A stretch of 64,000 nucleotides of DNA from Maritalea mediterranea (GTDB taxonomy: Bacteria > Pseudomonadota > Alphaproteobacteria > Rhizobiales > Devosiaceae). The notes below the pieces were generated by a model. That model was not told the DNA's origin. It searched no databases and saw only the letters and a list, made by a program, of their open reading frames with translations. The DNA lies in contig NZ_JAKGTI010000004.1 in assembly GCF_021568695.1 (NCBI RefSeq), positions 62,001-126,000 on the forward strand, read 5' to 3'. The position numbers and the translations under genes are program-made. Below are positions 1 to 8,654 of the stretch, piece after piece (positions within the stretch are counted from its first letter, which is position 1; every line of letters begins with the position of its first letter).

Positions 1-961
1 GGTGGATTCGGCACCTGTAATCGATCTGCCGCAAGACGATGAAGACGAGCCAAAAGAAGATAAAGAGGAAAAGCCCTCTCGTCGCCGTAAGCGCCGCCGG
101 GGTAAAGGTCGTGACCGCGACGAGAACAACCAAAATCAATCTGATGATCAGGACAATTCTGACAAGGCCGAAGCCAATGCTCAGGAGAGTAAAGCCGGCG
201 ATCAGGACCACAAGTCCGATGATGACGACAATGATGGCCAGCCCAAAAAACGCCGCCGCCGCGGTCGTCGGGGCGGGCGTCGCAATCGTCGCAACCAAGA
301 CAATGATAACAATGCCAACCAATCTGGTGAACAGCGGGCCGATAGCGAAAATGCTGATCAGCAGCAAAAGGCTGATGAGAAAACTGATCAACAGCCAGCC
401 AACGCTGAAAAGCTGGAAGCTCCAGCCAATTTCGATCAGGAAGCGATTGAAGCGGTAGAAGAGAGCAGCACCCGCGTCAAAAACCCGAATGATTTGGATG
501 CTGAAGTCTCGAAGGAAGCGGCTCTGGCGGACGCCAAGGTGGAAAGCAAAGCAGAGTCATTGGACGATGAAGACGCCAAAGCTGCTCCAAAGCCGAAACG
601 CCGTACCCGCCGCAAAAAAGCTGAGGAGAGCGACGCGAAGGCCGAGCCAGCTGCTGAAAACAAAAGCGAAGCTAAGCCTGAAGCGCCGACCGACGCAGAC
701 GCAGAGGAAAAGCCCAAGAGAAGGCGCGCCCCACGCAAGCGTGTGAAAAAAGATGATGAAAAACCGCAGCAGGATCAGGCGGTAAAAGCACCAGAAGTCC
801 GTGAAGAGCCGCAACAGCCGCCAAAGGAAAAGCCGAAAAAGGCTGAACCGCAAGAAGACGGGATCATCGTCACTTCAACAACGGTAAAAGAAGATCAAGG
901 CGATGAAAGCCAATCGAAAGAAAAAGCCAAAAAAGGCTGGTGGCAACGCGGCTTCTTTTAA
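1..961 (+). CDS. rne: Ribonuclease E/G, C-terminal tail (5' partial)
   Basis: The open frame enters from the left edge, so the catalytic S1/RNase domains lie outside the window. The roughly 319 visible residues are low complexity: acidic runs (DDEDEP, DDDDNDG) alternate with arginine-rich blocks (RRRKRRRGK, KKRRRRGRRGGRR) and Ala/Glu/Lys-rich spacers. This is the usual make-up of the disordered RNase E scaffold, which binds RNA and degradosome partners at the inner membrane. The terminal GWWQRGFF is, from memory, a common end for alphaproteobacterial RNase E. The identification rests on composition and this terminus, as no catalytic residue is visible. A convergent aminotransferase gene ends 21 bases downstream. 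Confidence 0.8.
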   Translation, partial: VDSAPVIDLPQDDEDEPKEDKEEKPSRRRKRRRGKGRDRDENNQNQSDDQDNSDKAEANAQESKAGDQDHKSDDDDNDGQPKKRRRRGRRGGRRNRRNQDNDNNANQSGEQRADSENADQQQKADEKTDQQPANAEKLEAPANFDQEAIEAVEESSTRVKNPNDLDAEVSKEAALADAKVESKAESLDDEDAKAAPKPKRRTRRKKAEESDAKAEPAAENKSEAKPEAPTDADAEEKPKRRRAPRKRVKKDDEKPQQDQAVKAPEVREEPQQPPKEKPKKAEPQEDGIIVTSTTVKEDQGDESQSKEKAKKGWWQRGFF

Positions 962-982
962 GCCGTCGCTTTCAACTAAAAA

Positions 983-2149
983 TCAAATTGCTAATGGTCG
1001 GCTCAAAAAGCCGGCCATTTTTTCGATTGCCTGTACCAACATCTCGTGATCGCCCGCATAGGAGAACCGCACAAATTTGTGGCCCTTAACGCGATCAAAA
1101 TCCACGCCCGGTGTGGCCGCCACACCGGCCTCTTGCAACATCGACTTGCAGAACGCCACACTGTCTTCGGCCAATCCATCAATGCCCACATAGGCATAAA
1201 ATGCGCCATCAGACATGCGGGCGTCTTTAAAGCCCATCTCCTTCAACGCTTCGGTCAACACCATGCCATTGCGCACATAGTCTGCCTTTTGCGCGTCATA
1301 ATAATTGCGGCACCCAAGCGCCACCTGCCCCGCCACTTGTGACAAGCTCGGTGCAGAAATAAACATGTTTTGGGCCAGCATCTCAGTTTGCCGCACCAGC
1401 TCATCGGGCAATACCAGCCAGCCCAATCGCCAACCGGTCATACAGTAATATTTGGAAAAGCTATTGATGATCAGCGCCTTATCGTTCAGCTCCAACGCAC
1501 TGGTTTCTGGCAATCCATGGCTCAAGCCGTGATAAATCTCGTCCGAAATGAACCGGATGCCCAGATCATCGCAAGCTTTGAGAATATCTGCCAGCTCGTC
1601 ACGTTCCACCATCGCCCCAGTTGGATTGGCAGGTGATGCCAGCAGCAAGCCATCAAACGGCTGACTTTTAAAGGCCGCCCGAATGTCGTCAGCATCCAAC
1701 CGCCATCCATTCTCAGCGAATACTTCTATTTCTACAGGCTCAAAGCCTAAACTTGAGATGATGTTGAGATAGGCGGGATAGCCAGGGCGGGTCACCGCAA
1801 TTTTGCTGCCTTTTTCGAACCCCGTCAAAAAGGCCAGCACAAACCCAGCACTTGAGCCATTGGTGACCAAGATATTATCCGGGTTCACCGTCACCTTGTG
1901 CCGATCCTGATAATAAGATGCCAAGGCCGTGCGCAAATTCAGTTCGCCTTTGGCTGGCGTGTAGCGTTGCGGATCCGTCTGCGCACTTTGCTGAACCGCT
2001 GCAATCACTTCAGGCGCTGGCGTCGCCCCGGGCTCCCCCACTTCCAAATGACAGATATCGCGACCTTCAGCTTCCAGCGATTTGGCCATGGCCAACAGTT
2101 CCATGGCAAAAAAGGGTTGCAAATGGGGAAGCTGCGCCATCTTCGTCAT
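983..2149 (-). CDS. Pyridoxal-phosphate aminotransferase, class I/II
   Basis: About 388 residues, the normal length for a fold-type I aminotransferase. Visible landmarks are LEVGEPGATPAPEV near the N-terminus, the NPTGAMV turn, SDEIYHG, and the PLP-lysine segment SFSKYYCMTGWRLGW, in which the lysine of SFSK should form the Schiff base. These are aspartate/alanine-type aminotransferase signatures. The amino-acid substrate cannot be read from the sequence. An upstream in-frame TTG at 2161 is possible, but the ATG at 2149 (MTKMAQ) is preferred; another ATG at 2140 would also fit. It is transcribed towards the rne tail and divergently from the M48 protease gene. Confidence 0.85.
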   Translation of the reverse strand: MTKMAQLPHLQPFFAMELLAMAKSLEAEGRDICHLEVGEPGATPAPEVIAAVQQSAQTDPQRYTPAKGELNLRTALASYYQDRHKVTVNPDNILVTNGSSAGFVLAFLTGFEKGSKIAVTRPGYPAYLNIISSLGFEPVEIEVFAENGWRLDADDIRAAFKSQPFDGLLLASPANPTGAMVERDELADILKACDDLGIRFISDEIYHGLSHGLPETSALELNDKALIINSFSKYYCMTGWRLGWLVLPDELVRQTEMLAQNMFISAPSLSQVAGQVALGCRNYYDAQKADYVRNGMVLTEALKEMGFKDARMSDGAFYAYVGIDGLAEDSVAFCKSMLQEAGVAATPGVDFDRVKGHKFVRFSYAGDHEMLVQAIEKMAGFLSRPLAI

Positions 2150-2272
2150 CAAATTGTCCAACTGTTCGCGTTTTTGTGAGAGGCATCAGACGTGCTTTTG
2201 CCCGCGAATGCCTATATATTCGGCTCAACAATGTCAGTGATTCATGGTTCCAGTAAAGGGTTAAACATCACA

Positions 2273-3613
2273 ATGCGATCTCGGCTATTCCCGGCTCTGT
2301 TTGCCCTTGCATTGGCCCTTGTGCCCCTACAGGCGTGGGCACAGCAAATTCGGCTGATTACGGATGCGGAAACTCAAAATATGATTGAGGATTTTGCCCG
2401 TCCCCTCCTCAAGGCCGCTGGTGTCAACCCGCGCAATGTAACGGTCAATATTGTTAATGATAGACGCTTCAACGCGTTCGTGATTGAAAGTGGCGATATT
2501 TTTATCAATTACGGCACCATTCTGGACTCGGCCACACCGAACGAACTCAAGGCGGTTTTGGCCCACGAAATCGGTCATTTGGCGGGCGGGCATCTCCGTC
2601 GTTTGCGTGAGCAGGCTGAAGTGGCAGGGCGCATGCAAGCCATTTCCATGATGTTGGGTATTGGCGTGCTCGCGGCCGCCTCCGGCGAAGATCGTTCCGG
2701 CGAGTTGGGCAAAATGGTGTCTGCTTTCATCATGGGCTCAAGCGCCGCGGCGCAGAACAATTTTATGGCCTATCGCCAATCCGAGGAGAGCGCTGCGGAC
2801 GCGGCAGCACTGACTTATCTTGAACGCACAGGTCAAAGCGCCACTGGCCTCCTAGAGGTCCTCAATCGATTGCAGCGCAATCAATCCAGCCGGGCCGCTG
2901 CGTCTGGATATTTACGCACGCACCCGCTCGCGGAAGACCGTTTGAACCAAACTCAGAACCGTGCTGTCGGCAGCCCCTTCCGCAATAAGCGCGACTCCGC
3001 CGCTGAAGTTCAGCGCCTCGACATGGTGAAAGCGAAACTGACCGGATATCTAGAGCGGGTGCAAACGGTGATGAACCGCTATCCGAACAGCGACAAGTCC
3101 CTACCCGCCCGCTATGCCCGTGCCATTGCTGGCTATCGAGCGGGCGCTGGTCCGGCAGCCGTCAAGCAGATGGCGCAACTTGCGGCCAGCAACCCGCGCA
3201 ATCCCAATTTGCAGGAACTACTGGGCCAAATGCTGTTTGAAACCGGCCAGCCTGTCGCCGCGCTTAAGCCTTTGGCCAAAGCGGTGCAATTGGCCCCTGA
3301 TGAAATTGAATATCGTTTGATTTACGGCGCCGCCCTCAGCGACACGGGCAGAGCACAAGATTTGAACGAAGCAATCATTCAGCTTTCACGCGCGACCAAC
3401 ATGAATAGCCAATCGGCCCGCGCCTACTCGCTTCTTTCCCGTGCTTATGGCCGGGCGGGGCGCACTGGCGAAGCCGATTTGGCCGCTGCGGAAGCCGCTT
3501 TTTTACGCCGCGACATCAGTCTTGCCCGCGGCCTTGCAAAAAAAGCCAAACAAAACCTACCCGAGGGCAGCCCTGCCTGGTTGCGGGCTGATGACATTTT
3601 GGCACTAAGCTAA
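2273..3613 (+). CDS. Periplasmic M48 family metalloprotease with TPR region (BepA-like)
   Basis: The chosen ATG gives a classic signal peptide (MRSRLFPALFALALALVPLQAWA); an in-frame start upstream at 2192 would bury it. The zinc site HEIGH lies at about residues 98-102, with the third ligand probably in the ESAAD motif near residue 172. The C-terminal half contains helical repeats typical of TPRs. BepA/YfgC-type proteases act in the periplasm on outer-membrane protein assembly and quality control. That role is inferred from family architecture. The DsbA-like gene follows after 31 bases on the same strand, consistent with a shared role in envelope protein folding. Confidence 0.88.
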   Translation: MRSRLFPALFALALALVPLQAWAQQIRLITDAETQNMIEDFARPLLKAAGVNPRNVTVNIVNDRRFNAFVIESGDIFINYGTILDSATPNELKAVLAHEIGHLAGGHLRRLREQAEVAGRMQAISMMLGIGVLAAASGEDRSGELGKMVSAFIMGSSAAAQNNFMAYRQSEESAADAAALTYLERTGQSATGLLEVLNRLQRNQSSRAAASGYLRTHPLAEDRLNQTQNRAVGSPFRNKRDSAAEVQRLDMVKAKLTGYLERVQTVMNRYPNSDKSLPARYARAIAGYRAGAGPAAVKQMAQLAASNPRNPNLQELLGQMLFETGQPVAALKPLAKAVQLAPDEIEYRLIYGAALSDTGRAQDLNEAIIQLSRATNMNSQSARAYSLLSRAYGRAGRTGEADLAAAEAAFLRRDISLARGLAKKAKQNLPEGSPAWLRADDILALS

Positions 3614-3644
3614 CAAGAACTTTATTCGAAAGACGGACCCTTTT

Positions 3645-4502
3645 ATGCGTTTTATAAACACTTTGATCCGACCCCTCGCCGCCGCGGCATTGGCCCTATC
3701 CATGCTGGTGCCTGCTCAGGCCCAATCTGTTGGCGACATGTCAAAAGACGAACTAAGCGCCTTGATCGAGCAAATTGTGGAAGAAAAGATTGAAAATCTA
3801 TTGGCCGACACTCCCAAAGCCTCCGCGGCCAAAGGCCGCTTTGGCATGGCCGTCGAAGACTATCTGTTGGCCAATCCTCAATTGCTGGAACGCATGTCAG
3901 TAGCCTTGCAAACCCAAGCGCAAGAAGCCGAAATCGCACAGACGCGCGAAACATTGAAGGCGCTGGGCGACCGGGTCTACAATGACCCGGATCAGGTGGT
4001 GCTCGGTAACCCGAACGGCGACGTCACTGTGGTCGAGTTTTTTGACTATAATTGCGGCTATTGTCGTCAAGCGGTCGGCAACATGATGCAATTGTTGGAA
4101 ACGGATAAAAATGTCCGCTTTATCCTGCGTGAATTCCCTATTTTGAGCCAAGGCTCTGCAGACGCTGCGCGCATTTCCACCATCGTGAACCGCACAGAAG
4201 GCGTCGACTATCTTGAGTTTCACACCAAGCTGTTCCAGTCCCGCGGACAAGTGGATAAGGCCCGTGCACTAGAAGTGGCCACTGAAATGGGCATGAACCC
4301 AGTTGAGCTTGAATTGGCAATGCAGGATCAATCCATCACCCAAGCGATCGGTCGCACCTATCAATTGGCGGACGCATTGGGCATCAATTCTACCCCGAAC
4401 TATATTATCGGCAATGAAGTGGTGCGCGGTGCCGAAAGCTATGAAGGGCTAAAGCGCCGTGTGGACAATCTGCGCGAATGCGGCGAGACCACCTGCCCTT
4501 AA
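3645..4502 (+). CDS. DsbA-family thiol:disulfide protein
   Basis: 285 residues with a signal peptide (MRFINTLIRPLAAAALALSM, then VPAQAQS). A helical N-terminal region precedes a thioredoxin-fold domain with the redox motif CGYC inside FFDYNCGYCRQ. The cis-proline loop is visible in NSTPNYIIGN. The helical extension before the thioredoxin domain resembles Com1/ScsC-type proteins, some of which oligomerise and isomerise disulfides. Oxidase and isomerase activity cannot be told apart here. It follows the M48 protease gene closely, and a hairpin terminator starts 14 bases after its stop codon. Confidence 0.88.
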   Translation: MRFINTLIRPLAAAALALSMLVPAQAQSVGDMSKDELSALIEQIVEEKIENLLADTPKASAAKGRFGMAVEDYLLANPQLLERMSVALQTQAQEAEIAQTRETLKALGDRVYNDPDQVVLGNPNGDVTVVEFFDYNCGYCRQAVGNMMQLLETDKNVRFILREFPILSQGSADAARISTIVNRTEGVDYLEFHTKLFQSRGQVDKARALEVATEMGMNPVELELAMQDQSITQAIGRTYQLADALGINSTPNYIIGNEVVRGAESYEGLKRRVDNLRECGETTCP

Positions 4503-4515
4503 AAATTGGTTTTTG

Positions 4516-4541
4516 ATGGCGCCACATGGCGCCATTTTCTT
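4516..4541 (+). terminator. Rho-independent terminator after the DsbA-like gene
   Basis: An 8-bp perfect stem (ATGGCGCC / GGCGCCAT) with loop ACAT is followed by a T-rich run (TTTTCTT). It starts 14 bases after the stop codon of the DsbA-like gene and isolates the gene pair from aroQ. Confidence 0.7.
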
Positions 4542-4702
4542 GTCCTGATAAGCCATTTTATCGGAAATTGCAGGCCAACGAGACAAAAACGCAACAATAT
4601 CAAACCCGAACAGTGTAAAACCGCGAGTAATCTTTGCCTTTTCATTTCTTTTCATATAGTGCAAGTTCCTGCACGGGAAATAAAAAGGTAAAGCCCGCAA
4701 AT

Positions 4703-5143
4703 ATGACAAAAAAAATTCACATTCTAAACGGCCCCAATCTCAATTTGTTGGGTACACGTGAAGGCAGTATTTACGGGTATGTCACTTTGGCTGACATCGA
4801 AAAGAACTGCCGTGAGGAATGTGCGCGCTTGGGTGTTGAGCTGGAATTTGCCCAATCAAATCATGAAGGCGAACTGGTTGATCTGATCCAACGCGCAGGC
4901 GAAAGCGCCGATGGGATCATCATTAATCCTGCTGCTTACACCCACACCTCTGTCGCCATTCACGATGCGATCCGCGCTGTAAATCTGCCGGTGGTGGAAG
5001 TGCATTTGTCAAATATTTATGCGCGGGAAGATTTCCGTCACCATTCATACGTGTCCCCGGTTGCCCTGGGCACTATTTGCGGTTTTGGCCCGGCGGGTTA
5101 CATTTTGGCCCTCGGTGCTTTAACATCACACCTACCAGAATAA
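4703..5143 (+). CDS. aroQ: 3-dehydroquinate dehydratase, type II
   Basis: 146 residues from the ATG that begins [20 protein letters not shown], the standard type II dehydroquinase length and N-terminus. The tyrosine expected on the active-site lid lies in [19 protein letters not shown] supplies the conserved Asn, and [12 protein letters not shown] supplies the catalytic His region. It dehydrates 3-dehydroquinate to 3-dehydroshikimate in the shikimate pathway. A longer frame starting at 4634 is rejected because the extra residues do not resemble the family. The stretch upstream contains a possible -10 (TATAGT) near 4655. Placement directly before accB-accC is common in alphaproteobacteria. Confidence 0.95.
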   Translation: MTKKIHILNGPNLNLLGTREGSIYGYVTLADIEKNCREECARLGVELEFAQSNHEGELVDLIQRAGESADGIIINPAAYTHTSVAIHDAIRAVNLPVVEVHLSNIYAREDFRHHSYVSPVALGTICGFGPAGYILALGALTSHLPE

Positions 5144-5164
5144 CAAAATTGGAGAGCCCCTTAA

Positions 5165-5659
5165 ATGAGTAAAGGTTCACAAGTTGATCGCGATCTGATC
5201 CGTATGATTGCAGAATTGCTGAACGAACAGAACTTGGTTGAAGTCGAACTCGAGCATGATGATTTCCGTGTTCGTGTGACCCGCAGCCACGCTCAAGAGG
5301 TGGTTCACATGCCAAGTGCGCCATATCCGGCACCTGCAGCACCTGCGCCTGCCGCCGCACCTGCCGCTGCCACACCGGCACCGGCCGCTGCAGATGCGCC
5401 TGCCGCTGACGATATTGGCTCAAACCCTGGCACATTGACATCGCCGATGGTCGGCACAGCCTATATGGCCCCAGAGCCCGGCGCCGCCAACTATGTGGAA
5501 GTTGGGACGAAAGTGACCGAAGGCCAGACCATCTTGATCATTGAAGCGATGAAAACAATGAACCAGATTCCGGCCCACAAGGCGGGCACTGTCACCAAAA
5601 TCTTGGTCGAAGACGCCCAGCCGGTCGAATATGGTGAACCTCTTGTGGTGATCGAGTAA
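5165..5659 (+). CDS. accB: Acetyl-CoA carboxylase biotin carboxyl carrier protein
   Basis: 164 residues: an N-terminal helical segment, a long Pro/Ala-rich flexible linker (about residues 50-80, [16 protein letters not shown]) and a C-terminal biotinyl domain. The biotinylation motif is EAMKTMN, with the acceptor lysine at about residue 130. It carries carboxybiotin between biotin carboxylase and the carboxyltransferase in the first step of fatty acid synthesis. GGAGAG upstream of the ATG is a good ribosome binding site. accC starts 6-12 bases after its stop, so the two are almost certainly co-transcribed. Confidence 0.97.
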   Translation: MSKGSQVDRDLIRMIAELLNEQNLVEVELEHDDFRVRVTRSHAQEVVHMPSAPYPAPAAPAPAAAPAAATPAPAAADAPAADDIGSNPGTLTSPMVGTAYMAPEPGAANYVEVGTKVTEGQTILIIEAMKTMNQIPAHKAGTVTKILVEDAQPVEYGEPLVVIE

Positions 5660-5671
5660 TTCGGGATGCCC

Positions 5672-7015
5672 ATGTTTAAAAAAGTTCTCATAGCAAACCG
5701 AGGCGAAATCGCCCTGCGCATTTTGCGGGCGTGTAAAGAGCTCGGCATCTCAACTGTGGCGGTACACTCCACAGCTGATGCTGACGCCATGCATGTACGC
5801 CTGGCCGATGAAAGCGTTTGTATCGGCCCGGCATCTGCCACCCATTCCTATTTGAACATCCCGTCCATTTTGGCGGCATGTGAAATCACTGGCGCCGAAG
5901 CCGTGCATCCCGGATATGGCTTTTTATCTGAGAATGCGCGCTTTGCCCGTATCCTGGAAGAGCACAACATCACCTTTATCGGCCCATCTGCCCACCATAT
6001 CGAAATTATGGGCGACAAGATCCAGGCCAAAAAAACCGCCAAAGAACTGGGTATCCCTGTGGTGCCAGGGTCTGAAGGCGGCGTAACAAGTGATGTGGAA
6101 GCGCGCAAAATCGCCGCTGAAATCGGCTATCCCGTCATCATCAAGGCCGCCTCTGGCGGCGGTGGCCGCGGCATGAAAGTGGCGAACTCAGAAGCGGATA
6201 TCGGCAATGCGTTGTCCACGGCCCGATCTGAAGCCAAGGCCGCCTTTGGCGATGATGCAGTGTATATCGAGAAATATCTCGCAAAACCCCGCCACATCGA
6301 AATTCAGGTGCTTGGCGACGGTAAGGGCGGCGCGATCCATTTGGGCGACCGCGATTGCTCTTTGCAGCGTCGTCACCAAAAGGTTTGGGAAGAGGCCACC
6401 TCACCTGCCGTTACACCAGAGCAACGTGCCGAAATTGGTGGCGTTGTCGCTGATGCGATTGCCAAGATGAAATATTCTGGTGCAGGTACAATTGAGTTTC
6501 TCTACGAAGATGGCGAATTCTACTTCATTGAGATGAACACCCGCTTGCAAGTGGAGCATCCGGTCACTGAGCGGATCACCAATATGGATTTGGTTTATGA
6601 ACAGATCCAAATTGCCGCGGGCCAGCCCATTTCTGTTAAGCAAGAAGACGTCACCTTCTGGGGCCACGCCATCGAGGTGCGGATCAACGCTGAAGACCCT
6701 GAAACCTTTGCCCCTTCACCGGGCCGCATTTCCTTCTACCACCCTGCAGGTGGTGTTGGCGTGCGCGTCGATTCGGGTGTTTATCAGGGCTACAAGATCC
6801 CGCCCTACTATGACAGCCTGATTGGCAAGCTCATCGTGCATGGCCGCACGCGGGAAGAGTGCCTACAGCGCTTGCGGCGGGCCTTGGGCGAATTTGTCGT
6901 GGATGGGGTCAAAACCACCCTGCCCCTTTTCCGGCGTTTGATTGAGGAAGAGGCGGTGATCACAGGCAACTATGATATTCACTGGCTCGAAAAATATCTC
7001 GGCATGAAAAAATAA
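5672..7015 (+). CDS. accC: Acetyl-CoA carboxylase, biotin carboxylase subunit
   Basis: 447 residues beginning [17 protein letters not shown], which matches the normal AccC start; an ATG two codons earlier at 5666 is possible. ATP-grasp features are visible: the glycine-rich [10 protein letters not shown] loop, [14 protein letters not shown], the [12 protein letters not shown] segment, and [16 protein letters not shown] with catalytic residues. It carboxylates the biotin of AccB using ATP and bicarbonate. It forms an operon with accB and ends just before a strong intrinsic terminator. Confidence 0.97.
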   Translation: MFKKVLIANRGEIALRILRACKELGISTVAVHSTADADAMHVRLADESVCIGPASATHSYLNIPSILAACEITGAEAVHPGYGFLSENARFARILEEHNITFIGPSAHHIEIMGDKIQAKKTAKELGIPVVPGSEGGVTSDVEARKIAAEIGYPVIIKAASGGGGRGMKVANSEADIGNALSTARSEAKAAFGDDAVYIEKYLAKPRHIEIQVLGDGKGGAIHLGDRDCSLQRRHQKVWEEATSPAVTPEQRAEIGGVVADAIAKMKYSGAGTIEFLYEDGEFYFIEMNTRLQVEHPVTERITNMDLVYEQIQIAAGQPISVKQEDVTFWGHAIEVRINAEDPETFAPSPGRISFYHPAGGVGVRVDSGVYQGYKIPPYYDSLIGKLIVHGRTREECLQRLRRALGEFVVDGVKTTLPLFRRLIEEEAVITGNYDIHWLEKYLGMKK

Positions 7016-7028
7016 GCGAGTTTAGGTC

Positions 7029-7053
7029 AGGGCCCTTAGGGGCCCTTTCTTTT
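7029..7053 (+). terminator. Rho-independent terminator after accC
   Basis: A 7-bp perfect GC-rich stem (AGGGCCC / GGGCCCT) with loop TTAG is followed by TTCTTTT. It lies 13 bases after the accC stop. It directly abuts the start of aat, and the descending arm contains the only Shine-Dalgarno-like string (AGGGG) near that gene. Confidence 0.75.
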
Positions 7054-7675
7054 GATTATGATGCATGACGATTCTGATCCCTATGCCGTCACCCTAACGC
7101 CCGACATGATTCTGGGGGCCTATGCCCATGGTATTTTTCCCATGGCTGAAAGTGCGGACAGTCCCGATCTGTTTTGGGTCGATCCCGAATATCGCGGCAT
7201 AATCCCGCTTGACGGACTCCACATTTCAAAATCCTTGCGCAAGGTCTTGAAGAAAAAAGACTATGAAGTGCGCTTCGATCACGATTTTGATCTGGTCATC
7301 TCCCAGTGCGCCGCCCCGATGCGCGGGCGCGAGGAAACATGGATCAACCCTGAAATCAAAAGCCTATATCGCGAACTGTTTGACCGCGGCTTTTGCCATA
7401 CAGTGGAAATATGGCGCGACAACGAGATCATCGGCGGCCTTTATGGCCTGGCCTTGGGCGGCGCCTTTTTTGGCGAAAGCATGTTCCACCGCGCCACCAA
7501 CGGCTCAAAAATCGCCTTAGTCGAGCTGGTCAATCATTTGAACGCCAAGGGCTTTGTTTTGCTCGATACTCAATTCACCACTCCACATCTCGAAACGTTG
7601 GGCGCCATCGAAATCACCCGCACCCAATATCATGCACGTCTAGCTAAAGCGCTAAAAACCCGCGCCCAATTCTAG
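7052..7675 (+). CDS. aat: Leucyl/phenylalanyl-tRNA--protein transferase
   Basis: About 205-207 residues with family landmarks: LTPDMILGAYAHGIFPMAE, FWVDPEYRGIIPL, a central HTVEIW stretch with GGLYGLALGGAFFGESMF, and DTQFTTPHLETLGA. It attaches Leu or Phe from charged tRNA to N-terminal Lys/Arg, marking proteins for ClpS/ClpAP degradation. The start is uncertain. TTG at 7052 sits nine bases from an AGGGG, while ATGs at 7058 and 7061 have no clear ribosome binding site. All lie against or inside the T-run of the accC terminator, which makes the arrangement odd. Confidence 0.93.
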   Translation: MIMMHDDSDPYAVTLTPDMILGAYAHGIFPMAESADSPDLFWVDPEYRGIIPLDGLHISKSLRKVLKKKDYEVRFDHDFDLVISQCAAPMRGREETWINPEIKSLYRELFDRGFCHTVEIWRDNEIIGGLYGLALGGAFFGESMFHRATNGSKIALVELVNHLNAKGFVLLDTQFTTPHLETLGAIEITRTQYHARLAKALKTRAQF

Positions 7676-7712
7676 CAGCGCGCAGATTAGCCGTGTGCCA
7701 CTCCACCACCAT

Positions 7713-7827
7713 CGTTACCCCGGATTTGATCCGGGGTCCAACCAAAGTAGGCGCATGGGCACGGCATGCGCGCTGCGGCACCAATGCCACCGCTACATAG
7801 ATTACCGGATCAAGTCCGCTAATGACG
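7713..7827. repeat. MITE-like inverted-repeat element, copy 1
   Basis: About 115 bp. The left end (CGTTACCCCGGATTTGATCC and onward) is the imperfect inverse of the right end (ACCGGATCAAGTCCGCTAAT and onward). Each end is itself a small palindrome with a 5-base loop (CCCCGGA-TTTGA-TCCGGGG). The interior shares strings with copy 2, for example GCTGCGGCACC and CCGCTACAT. There is no coding capacity, and no flanking target duplication was identified by eye. Confidence 0.7.
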
Positions 7828-7864
7828 TGAGTGGTCGTGGAGAAGCCCTGCTCAAACCAAAAGT

Positions 7865-7985
7865 GGGGCACCCAAATGCCGGGGTTAGCAAACTTAGAGA
7901 GCGACGGCGGTGCAAAAAAAGAGCCGAAGGTGCCGAGGTAACTAACTTCGTGAGCAACAACGGCGCGTAACAATGGCGGGGGCCA
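7865..7985. repeat. Hairpin-unit repeats, array A
   Basis: Two degenerate units of the pattern TGCCGGGG-(variable)-GCGACGGCGG, spaced by A-rich linkers, follow copy 1. The variable middle (TTAGCAAACTTAGAGAGC, AACTAACTTCGTGAGCAAC) differs between units while the flanks are conserved. Confidence 0.5.
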
Positions 7986-8080
7986 CGGGCGGACATGGAA
8001 GTCCACCCTGGCAAATTGCCCCCAAATAAGGCCGAACGTCCCAAGCAAGCTATCGGGCACAACATACCGCCACACCCTAG

Positions 8081-8196
8081 CGTCACCCCGGACTTGATCC
8101 GGGGTCCAGGCAGCGCGAGCGCGAGTGCACGACATGCGTGCTGCGGCACCCAATACTGCCGCTACATGGATTACCGGATCAAGTCCGGTAATGACG
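8081..8196. repeat. MITE-like inverted-repeat element, copy 2
   Basis: About 116 bp in the same orientation as copy 1. The ends are CGTCACCCCGGACTTGATCC (left) and CCGGATCAAGTCCGGTAATG (right), which are imperfect inverse repeats over about 27 bases. Internal strings are shared with copy 1, so the two are clearly copies of one element. Confidence 0.72.
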
Positions 8197-8234
8197 TGAG
8201 AGGCTGTCGTGACGCCTTGCACAGCATAAAGGTA

Positions 8235-8430
8235 AGGCACCCATAGGCGGGGGTGCCGGGGACGGACACGCAGTGTCCGGTGGCGGCAAGAATAATGGCC
8301 GGGGATGCCGGGGTAGCGAACAAAGTGAGCGACGGCGGTATGTAAAGATGCCGGAGTGCAAGCCAGCCTCCGGCGTGAGGACAGAAAAATGTGAGCGAAG
8401 CGACCAGTGGCGGCGCGTAACAATGCCAAA
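8235..8430. repeat. Hairpin-unit repeats, array B
   Basis: Three units of the form GATGCCGGGG...(G)CGGTGGCGGCAA. The first contains the hairpin GGACAC-GCA-GTGTCC. The second replaces it with AGCGAACAAAGTGAGCG, and the third is longer and contains GAGCGAAGCGACCAGTGGC. Flanks are conserved and the central hairpin varies. Confidence 0.6.
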
Positions 8431-8461
8431 AATGTTTTGGCAAAGCACCAACCACCTCCCC

Positions 8462-8590
8462 CGTCATTGCAAGACTTGATCTTGCAATCCATTTGAGTTG
8501 TCAGCTTGTAGGAGTTGCCAAGGTAAATACACCGCTACTTCAGCAAGGCGACAGGTGAAATGGACCCCAAGATCAAGTCTTGGGGTGACG
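8462..8590. repeat. MITE-like inverted-repeat element, copy 3 (divergent interior)
   Basis: About 129 bp. The left end is CGTCATTGCAAGACTTGATC and the right end is the inverse of CGTCACCCCAAGACTTGATC. The ends keep the CGTCA...ACTTGATC frame of copies 1 and 2, but their flanking bases are changed in a compensated way (GCAAGA/TCTTGC, CCCCAAGA/TCTTGGGG), so the small end palindromes are preserved. The interior is different apart from CACCGCTAC. Confidence 0.68.
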
Positions 8591-8654
8591 GCAGGGAATG
8601 TGGCCAATGGCGCGGAAAACAATAGTGCAGGAAAACCAGAGTTCTATGCATTTC

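Noticed and set aside
4634-4702. N-terminal extension of aroQ from an upstream ATG
   Set aside because: The extra residues do not match the family and the protein from 4703 has the standard length.
7644-8492. Open frame of about 280 codons on the minus strand, and several shorter ones on both strands, in the first repeat cluster
   Set aside because: The translation follows the inverted repeats (GLDPVIHVA and DLIR-type strings) and has no protein-like composition or ribosome site; such frames are a known artefact of GC-rich palindromic repeats.
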